Virus record (IMG/VR): IMGVR_UViG_3300044568_002158
Span: 1-20,227 of that record
Length of the DNA stretch: 20,227 nucleotides
Source of the DNA: a virus
Reading direction: 5' to 3' (one strand)
The translations under genes and the position numbers were made by a program. Position 1 is the stretch's first letter. Every line of letters begins with the position of its first letter. Shown here in pieces: positions 8,363 to 16,000 of this stretch. The notes under the pieces are model-generated. The model worked only from the letters and a program-made list of their open reading frames with translations. It was not told the origin of the DNA and did no database searches.

Positions 8363-9141
8363 ATAATTTCTTTTTTTATAATTTTATTTTTTCTTTTATC
8401 AACAACAATAATTTCAACAGGTAAAACATTTTCATTGACCCATTTTATTTTCATTAATTGATTAGTTTCTATTATATTAGTAAAACGACTTTTTTCAACA
8501 CCAATTAAAATATTATAAGTGTAATCAGATTTAATTTCTATTAATTTATTACCATATGAAAAATCAGGATAATAAACACCATAAGGTGTTATAATAGGTT
8601 CACAATTTTTGGGATATAAAATATTTTCATTGATTAATTTTTCAATGTAAAATTTTTCATAAGTACCCTGACATTTAATACCGTCAACATTAAAAATTTT
8701 ACAAACACCACCGGTTTGTTTTCTATTACCACTTTTACTCAATTTTTGTTGAGCAATTTTCATATTATTTTTAGTTTTTTGAGGTAATTTTTTACCTTTT
8801 CTATATTCAGAATTGGCTTCACTTTTACTTCTTCTATAATTAACTGTCCCAAGATATTTATTAATAAATGATTCTGTAAGATTTAGAGTATCACCAATTT
8901 CTTTACAATTTTTTTTCTCAATTATATATAAATTTTTAATTATTTTTTTTTGTTCATTAGTTAATATAATTTTTTTTCCATTACTATAACCTTTTTTCAA
9001 TAACCCTTCCTGCTTTAATATCTTAATAATAGGTGTTTTACTAACATCAAAAATTTTCCCAATGTGTGAGCAACTTAAACTATTAGAATAAAATTCTTTA
9101 ATTTTTCCAATATCTTTTAATGTAAAAACAATTTGTTTCAT
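8359..9141 (-). CDS. Homing-endonuclease-like PD-(D/E)xK protein
   Basis: A 260-residue protein from ATG 9141. A TTG start at 9156 would add five residues but lies within a small palindrome, so the ATG is preferred. Residues ~7-48 and ~60-100 look like two helix-turn-helix DNA-binding units. Residues ~105-140 (RRSKSEAN, KGKKLPQKT, KIAQQKLSKSGN) resemble a NUMOD3-type motif. Residues ~159-208 carry E162/E167, then YPDF (D193) and IEIK (E202, K204), fitting a PD-(D/E)xK catalytic core. This combination is known in phage homing endonucleases, which cut an allele lacking the gene and spread by repair. The gene is visibly richer in A/T and Lys/Ile/Asn than its structural neighbours. It interrupts an otherwise coupled operon, and its TGA overlaps the next ATG. 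Active nuclease function is inferred. Confidence 0.75.
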   Translation of the reverse strand: MKQIVFTLKDIGKIKEFYSNSLSCSHIGKIFDVSKTPIIKILKQEGLLKKGYSNGKKIILTNEQKKIIKNLYIIEKKNCKEIGDTLNLTESFINKYLGTVNYRRSKSEANSEYRKGKKLPQKTKNNMKIAQQKLSKSGNRKQTGGVCKIFNVDGIKCQGTYEKFYIEKLINENILYPKNCEPIITPYGVYYPDFSYGNKLIEIKSDYTYNILIGVEKSRFTNIIETNQLMKIKWVNENVLPVEIIVVDKRKNKIIKKEII

Positions 9142-9142
9142 A

Positions 9143-9156
9143 TTGATAAATATCAA
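9143..9156. repeat. Small palindrome just upstream of endonuclease start
   Basis: TTGATA-AA-TATCAA is a perfect 6-bp inverted repeat one base upstream of the preferred ATG (9139-9141), in the short gap after the previous stop. It could form a weak hairpin over the ribosome-binding region or be a protein-binding site. Both are speculation; the dyad itself is directly visible. Confidence 0.45.
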
Positions 9157-9166
9157 TTTTATATTT

Positions 9167-10390
9167 TTAATCTACTTTTATTATATTAAAAAACTTATAC
9201 CCATATTTTTCAAGGTCTCCCAAATTATCAACTTCACCTAATCGTTCCATCGATTCTAATCCAGAAACTTTCCCCCGTTCAATGAACACATTAGATTGAA
9301 CTTCTGGCTCATCAATTACATTTAATAATGCTTCATTTTTTACAATTGGTTCACATACCGTATCTATTGGTGTAACACCACTAACAACAAATAGAGTCGT
9401 ACCATCATTATAATCATAATAATCAACACCATTAATTGTATATCCGGTATATAATTGATTACCATTTGCACTTCCGCCCCAATATGTACCGACAACACCT
9501 GTCGTACCTGTCACTTGGACACCTATTTTATAATTACCATTATCTAAAGTAGATTTATTACCATAAACCTTTAAATCAGACACCGATGATTGTGTATATC
9601 CTGTTACAACTAATGGGACAGTTAAATAAGGGTTAACACCACTTTGATATGTTTGACAACTAGCATCTCCACTATAAATAAAATCATAACAAACTGAAGT
9701 TGCCGACCAATTACCACCCATAGGTGTAAAACAAGTCCTTCCTTTTGGGTCTAATATTGTCACATTAGTAAATGGTACATATATTGTTTTCTTCACCACA
9801 TTGGAACCCCACGGACTCATGCCTGACATACTAATAGTAAACCCACTAGAAGGACTTGGCGGATAAGTATGTGAATAAAAACTAGGACTAGTAGAAGTTA
9901 TTATTTGTTTTGGGGAACCATCACCCCAATCAATTTCATAATTTGAAAATGATAAGTATTTTTTAAATTCAACGTCCGAAGTATTATAAAAATTATAAGT
10001 ATATGGGTCGATTGTATTGGCTGAGAACAAAAAGTTAGTCATAACCTCTTGTTGTAATACCATTCCATCAAAAACTGAATAATATCCAACATCTACCGTA
10101 TTTTCAGTAATTAATATTGGAATCGTTAAACCTGTTAATAATGATGTACCAGGTTTGAGTGTTGCTTTTGAAATATTAGAAGTGTTTGTTCCTCCTGTTA
10201 ATATTTGAGTCATTGACGAATATACATAAGCATTCCCATCAATATATTTGGTTACCTCACGAGTATAGATATCACAACAAAATGGTATTTTTTGTTCTTC
10301 AAGATACGGGTCTCCGATATAACTAATTTTAAAAACATCACCATTAATTACTTCAGGAGATATTCTTATACGATATGTGTTTGCACTCAT
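9167..10390 (-). CDS. Virion protein with PKD-like domain
   Basis: A 407-residue protein starting MSANTYRIR. Residues ~148-215 look like a PKD-type beta-sandwich, with YEIDWGDGSP (W155, GDG 156-158) and SHTYP (173-177), the usual core and closing strand motifs. PKD folds are common extracellular binding or spacer domains and occur in phage appendages. The flanking parts are Thr/Gly/Tyr-rich beta segments. The C-terminal ~40 residues switch to a charged segment with ERG, RLGEV, LGDLEKYG and FFNI, perhaps a conserved docking tail. No membrane segment is present. Its ATG overlaps the upstream stop (TAATG at 10390), and it is followed by the endonuclease gene rather than directly by a structural gene. 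A baseplate or fibre component is likely; the exact role is unknown. Confidence 0.6.
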   Translation of the reverse strand: MSANTYRIRISPEVINGDVFKISYIGDPYLEEQKIPFCCDIYTREVTKYIDGNAYVYSSMTQILTGGTNTSNISKATLKPGTSLLTGLTIPILITENTVDVGYYSVFDGMVLQQEVMTNFLFSANTIDPYTYNFYNTSDVEFKKYLSFSNYEIDWGDGSPKQIITSTSPSFYSHTYPPSPSSGFTISMSGMSPWGSNVVKKTIYVPFTNVTILDPKGRTCFTPMGGNWSATSVCYDFIYSGDASCQTYQSGVNPYLTVPLVVTGYTQSSVSDLKVYGNKSTLDNGNYKIGVQVTGTTGVVGTYWGGSANGNQLYTGYTINGVDYYDYNDGTTLFVVSGVTPIDTVCEPIVKNEALLNVIDEPEVQSNVFIERGKVSGLESMERLGEVDNLGDLEKYGYKFFNIIKVD

Positions 10391-11190
10391 TATGGATTAA
10401 TATATTCATACCATTTTATGGAACTTGCCGTTCCAGCTCTAACATTTAAATCATCTAAAATCTCATACGTTTTATTAACGTAATCCAAATTTACTTTATA
10501 ATAAAAATACTTCGACTCAAAATTAAAAACACTTGGAATCAATGGAGATGATTGCGGTACTTTCATCATTTTAACATAAACACCTAATCTTCCATCAAAA
10601 AATTTTGCACTCATGTAAAAAGTTGTTAAATTGTAAAATTTAACATTTTTTAACCAATAAATGAAAAACCCTTCTTTATCCCCAACAAAATCTAATTTAT
10701 ACGATGGCTTTTTAATTAAAACATCAGGTATATATGGAGATAAATTAGCCAATTCCGTAAACCCCTGTTGAACCGGTATAATTATTGTGAAATAATTGGT
10801 TTGAGATTTACCATCCATCGTATCATAAAAATCTAATTTGAAAAACGATTTGGTAAAAGGTTTTTCAAAATAGTAAATTTCAGTTTTAGTAAAACCTTCC
10901 GGTAAATAACTAGTCACCCAATCATTATTAGTCGCCGTTGTTACATTAGTAGGATTACCACTATAAAAATGAAAATCATATTTAACGTCAGTTTTTGTAT
11001 CATTATCATATGGTGCGTGTGAAAACCTCAGTAATTCAAAATCTTCAGCAACACCTATTATCTCCTTTATGACATCCTCTTCATAAAGTTCAATACTATC
11101 TTCTTGACCATACATATCCCATTTAAGTTCAATCGGTAAAAGAATGTACTGTTCATCATTTGGGATTACAAATCTAAATTTATTACTCAC
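10390..11190 (-). CDS. Hypothetical virion protein, GTG start
   Basis: A 266-residue protein of no family I recognise. The start codon is GTG at 11188-11190, chosen because the N-terminus MSNKFRF then matches the MSN/MSA-type starts of other genes in the cluster and because it overlaps the preceding gene by 8 bases. The next in-frame Met (MYGQ) is about 26 residues in and would lose this. The protein is rich in aromatic and charged residues (FYF, YWLK, FFKLDF), mixed alpha/beta, with no signal peptide or membrane helix. Its TAA overlaps the next ATG by one base. Position in the operon suggests a baseplate component with a defined stoichiometry set by coupling. Confidence 0.6.
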   Translation of the reverse strand: MSNKFRFVIPNDEQYILLPIELKWDMYGQEDSIELYEEDVIKEIIGVAEDFELLRFSHAPYDNDTKTDVKYDFHFYSGNPTNVTTATNNDWVTSYLPEGFTKTEIYYFEKPFTKSFFKLDFYDTMDGKSQTNYFTIIIPVQQGFTELANLSPYIPDVLIKKPSYKLDFVGDKEGFFIYWLKNVKFYNLTTFYMSAKFFDGRLGVYVKMMKVPQSSPLIPSVFNFESKYFYYKVNLDYVNKTYEILDDLNVRAGTASSIKWYEYINP

Positions 11191-13006
11191 AATCGTCTAT
11201 TATTGGTTCTGCGGTTATGTTTTGTTCACTATAATTAGTTCCTTCCGGTATTATTCTAAAAATAATTGTCTCATTTGGATAATGAACACCATTTAAAAAT
11301 GGATAATTAACTCCAACATTATCCGAATCTATATAACCATAACTATATAAATCTTTCCACAAGAAGGCATCTTTACTTGACGAGAAATACGAATAATTCG
11401 GAACATCAACAACATTTTTCTTATTACCTTCTTCAACATACGGAGAAAAAGACCTAATAGTTAAACCTTGATGAGGTTGATAATAATAACCATAAGGATT
11501 ACCTGATGACATATTAAGTCCCGCAGGTTTTGGTGTTCCTATATTAAACACTTGTGGATTATATGTGATTTTATGGTACAATTTTGAAATAACTCTTTCA
11601 GTTTGTTCAAAATTATTCCATTCACAATAATCACCGTCTAACGTATCACCTTCTTTTAATGGTAAAACATATGTAAAATTAATTTTTTGACCAGCTGGCG
11701 ATAACAAAACCCCCAATGGTGTTTGATAAGTACCTAAAGGAAAATTAGTGTTTGATTTTGAGTTATTATCACCCCACCAAACAGATGGTAGTTTAGTTAC
11801 AGGGTCTAAAGGTAAATTAAACTCATAACCTTGTTTTAAACCATAATACCCTAATCCAGCACCTTTTGGTCTTCCAAGAGTTAATCCGAAATAACCTTTC
11901 CAAATAGTTGTAAAAAATAACTCTGTAATTGGTCGTTGTAAATTGTCTAATAATGGATTTATTTTAATATCTTTACTAAAAGATAATGTGTAATTTTGTG
12001 AACCTTCCTTTATTGAAACTCTCGAAATTCTGTTAGGTGTATAACCACTACTTTCATATTTTTTCTTAATACCAAAAATATTTTGGTCAAATCCCGCGTT
12101 AACTAAAACCGCATCATCAACATTAGTTAAAATCTTATGTTTTCTAACATAATACATTGATGTAGTATCATTAGGATTATCTGAATTAATAACTCTTTTA
12201 AACGTACCCTCAACACCATCATCAAATGTTGTACCTGTAAATCCAACATTAAAAATATTAAAAATATATAAATCACTACCCGCAAACCCATCGCCTAATG
12301 AATATACTGTAAAAGTGTCATTATTATTGTATGAAAAATTTAACTTAACCGATTCACCCGCAGTTAAACCATGTTTAACCGGACATCTAAATGCCACAAT
12401 ATTTTGTCCATTATTTTCATCGTTTTCAATGATAAATGGTATACCGGACGATGCCACCCAAGTTAAAGTTTCAGTTGTTTTTTTCTCAATTGCCTCTAAT
12501 TGTTGGTTATAATCATTTTCAAAAGGATAACTTATAAAATGATTCCAATTATATGTTGAAGCACTTTTGCTTACAAAATTAACATGACTATAACCACTAA
12601 CATCCAAAACAGTATAACCCGAAACATTGTAATCACTTCTAATAAAATCAAATTCATGATATTGGGGGAATCCTGTCCACGCAATCTTTGGGTCTATGGG
12701 ACAATTTGCCTTTGCCGCTGCCACCTCATTTACATAATACAAATTATTTTCTAACGGAACATAATTTGTAAATCCGGTGTACGAATTATTAAATAACACG
12801 GAAAATTTACATGTAGGTCTAAATATATCAGATTTTTGTCTTTCATCATCAAACACTTGTTCTAAATTCACATCAATATTCCTATCAAACTCAACATTTT
12901 GTTGCGCTGTTTGTACTAAAGGTACATTAAACATCAGATTAGTATCCGGAGCCGACTTATACCTTAATGAACCTAAAATTACTCTTGTATCTATTCTATT
13001 ACCCAT
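11183..13006 (-). CDS. Hypothetical large baseplate-region protein (607 aa)
   Basis: The protein is beta-rich, with many Tyr, Asn, Gly and Phe and no membrane segment or signal peptide, as is usual for phage baseplate or tail proteins. A segment around residues 208-224 (CPVKHGL then GESVKL) looks like the small 'HGL--G--V' beta element seen in tail and adhesin proteins. The C-terminus is acidic (IIDDCE). It starts 2 bases after the preceding stop, with no Shine-Dalgarno, and ends 8 bases inside the next gene. I cannot name a family. A wedge component is a guess based on location between the giant 1762-residue protein and the smaller cluster proteins. Confidence 0.6.
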   Translation of the reverse strand: MGNRIDTRVILGSLRYKSAPDTNLMFNVPLVQTAQQNVEFDRNIDVNLEQVFDDERQKSDIFRPTCKFSVLFNNSYTGFTNYVPLENNLYYVNEVAAAKANCPIDPKIAWTGFPQYHEFDFIRSDYNVSGYTVLDVSGYSHVNFVSKSASTYNWNHFISYPFENDYNQQLEAIEKKTTETLTWVASSGIPFIIENDENNGQNIVAFRCPVKHGLTAGESVKLNFSYNNNDTFTVYSLGDGFAGSDLYIFNIFNVGFTGTTFDDGVEGTFKRVINSDNPNDTTSMYYVRKHKILTNVDDAVLVNAGFDQNIFGIKKKYESSGYTPNRISRVSIKEGSQNYTLSFSKDIKINPLLDNLQRPITELFFTTIWKGYFGLTLGRPKGAGLGYYGLKQGYEFNLPLDPVTKLPSVWWGDNNSKSNTNFPLGTYQTPLGVLLSPAGQKINFTYVLPLKEGDTLDGDYCEWNNFEQTERVISKLYHKITYNPQVFNIGTPKPAGLNMSSGNPYGYYYQPHQGLTIRSFSPYVEEGNKKNVVDVPNYSYFSSSKDAFLWKDLYSYGYIDSDNVGVNYPFLNGVHYPNETIIFRIIPEGTNYSEQNITAEPIIDDCE

Positions 13007-13008
13007 AA

Positions 13009-16000
13009 TTAATTAACAAATGTTGTTGTATCAATCCATTTAGTTGTAAACCTATCAAACGCAGACGCACCTTTCTTTAAACCAAAGTAAAAATGAAACG
13101 GAGCCCCAACAGTTACTGAGTCTGGTTCCGGATTATTTTTATCCCAATTTGAAATATTTTCATCTATTTGACCGAGATTGTTAACCGCGAATATATAACC
13201 TTTATAATAATTAGTTTCAGATGAATTATTTGCCGTACCTCTAAAATATCTTGATGTTGTTTCTATTCTATCCATTGATTGATATTTTAACGAAAGAAAA
13301 CTACCATCACCATTAATTGGGTCTGTATTCCAACCATTATCTTCTTTTCCAAATATTGACGGTTTACTTGACAATTCTTCAATTCTCCATTGATAGAATG
13401 GAACTGTTTGACTAAACGCATCAAAATAACTAAACCCACAAGGCGAATTGGCTGGTACAGTATTATCAACAATCGTTCTTTTTGGTGTAATAAAATCTCT
13501 AGTTTGAGTATCCGAACTAAAGAAAATCCCTATAACCGCACTATCCGAAGCAAATCCATTCCAATAAACAGGATTTTGTTGTGGAGATGGATTATCAGGA
13601 TAATTTAAAGATTCAAAAGGAGACACCCCAAGTTCTGAATTGATTGAAATCAATTGAGAATAATCACCATCAACTTTGTATTTAACACGACTAAAATATG
13701 CCGTAATATTAGACCCTACTAAAAATTGTAACATTTGGTCAATAAAACTTTTATTTATTAATCGACTAATAATCAATAAATTTAATATTTCTGTCACATT
13801 ACCATACGTAGTTGTCGATAATTTATTTGCAACATACCCATCGTATGCGTCCGACATAACTAATTCTTGTAAATAAGCACTTCTTGGTCCTAAATCAATT
13901 AAAGTTGTTGGAGTTAATAAATAATTAAAATTATCTCCTTGAGCATTACTAAAACTAGAAGATGATGGTCTATCTTTACCAATAAAAATACCTGTAGAAT
14001 CTTTATATGGACTACATCTATAATAAAAATTATTAGTTGGGTGTAACACTAACGTATCTGTACAAAATTCACTATTTGGAACATTTGGTTGGTTCCCAAA
14101 TGGGCTACCATACGTAACGTCATTATGGAAGGAATACGCGTATAAAGTACCATTTATCCAATTATTTGCAAATATATGTGACCAAACATTTCTACACGCA
14201 CCAAGATTAATACTACTTCTAGATATCCACTCAGTTAATAAACCAAAATCTCGAAGTAATGAAACAAAAACTGTTGTTACAACAATATAACAACCTCCTT
14301 GAAAGATTGTTTCTCCATTATATTCTTCACACCCACCATGATTTATTACAATATTACCATTACCATCATCCCCATAACACTCTAATGGTACAGACCCACT
14401 ACAAGTAAATGAATCAATAACACTATTTGTGAAATTTTGAGTATCCCCCGTTAAATCTTGGGATGCTCCTCCCCCACCTGTAGATGCCGCACTAACAGCT
14501 GTATCAATACCCACTAAACCTTCATCAGGAATATCATACATCATAAAAGATGAATTATGTTGTAACGAAAATCCATTACAACAAGTTTGTTCAACAGTAG
14601 TTGAGGTCGGTAATCTATCCGACCTCATAACCATTCTATTATTATCGTTTGACGTTAATATATAAGTTAAAGTATTTCCTGTTGTATCATATATTGGTGC
14701 AAAATAATTACCTGTCCAATCATAACTATAATTTGTTGGTAGACCAACAGTTAATCTCATATACGCCAACGACCCACCTTCAACTATTTCTCCAACATAA
14801 TAACCTCTATTTGTATTAGTATCTGAACCATTACCATTACTTACAGGGTTATAAGATGTACATTCTGGCGAGCTAGGATAAGGATATATATTCACCGTTA
14901 CAGGAGCATTCCATTCCTTTGTAAAATCATTTTGACCAATAACGTTTAAACCATATACACTACTTGCTTGAGCACCATAAGAAACTGGTAATGGGTCTTC
15001 AAGACCATTCGGAGGTGGAGGACAACTTGGTTTATAAGTTAACGCATTGTTATCTAATTTAGAATAATAACTAAATAATGGTGATGTAAATGATGAAAAT
15101 GAAGGGGTGTCCGCTGTAAAATCAAACGTATCGAAATATAATTTTTCCCCAGAATATGAATCTGTCGCTAAATTATTTGGTAAATTATTTTCATCGTGAC
15201 TTACATTCTTAAATTTACCCTGAATTGGATAATTCATTTTATAATTCCCTTCAATAATTAATGATGGGTCACTTCCTAAATTTTTACCAAATAAAATATT
15301 TAAATCGTATCTAATTTTTACTCTCGGTACATTAGGGTCAACACCTCTATTTAAGATTAAAACACATTGTTGGTCAGGGTCTTTTAAATAATTTATTGGT
15401 TTTTTTAATATCGGAAAATCTTGACTACCATCTTTAGTGTAATCACCAACCCAACAACCCGGAGTTATTTGACCTCCACCTGCCCATCTTTGAAGAAACA
15501 TTTCATTAAATAAAAATCGTTCATTAAGAGAATTAGGTATTGATGTCCCACATTGACCACTAAATTCAGAATAAGTCATACCTGTTATAACTTGGAAATA
15601 CTCCAAATCCATCGGGAATTTATAATAATTATTATAACCATTTGTTGTACCAGTAAATTCCGTTGAACCTGTTAACATAACATTATAATTAATCTGTACA
15701 GGTGTCCCCGCGAGATTAGGGTTAGCATAATAGAAAGAAACCTGAGTCATTCCTGTTGATGTAAATCCACTAATCGCTTGATTACCATAAGAATTTGTTA
15801 CACCACTAAATAAATTAATATCTTTGGTTAATGTAGGATTTTGGAATGAAATCATTTGACCAACACTTAAACTACTTAAACTATTTTTATCACATAAAAT
15901 GACTATAGTGTTATCATAATGAAAATTAGTAGTTTGAGTTGGTGGATTATTATCTGGGTCAAATGTCACTTTTATTCTATTAACACCACCTCCCGGATTT

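Noticed and set aside
9142-9156. TTG start for the endonuclease gene at 9156
   Set aside because: The ATG at 9141 is 15 bases downstream and the added five residues add no motif; the TTG is part of a palindrome.
13287-13876. Small open frames inside the giant gene (both strands)
   Set aside because: They are out-of-frame shadows with no start context or domain.
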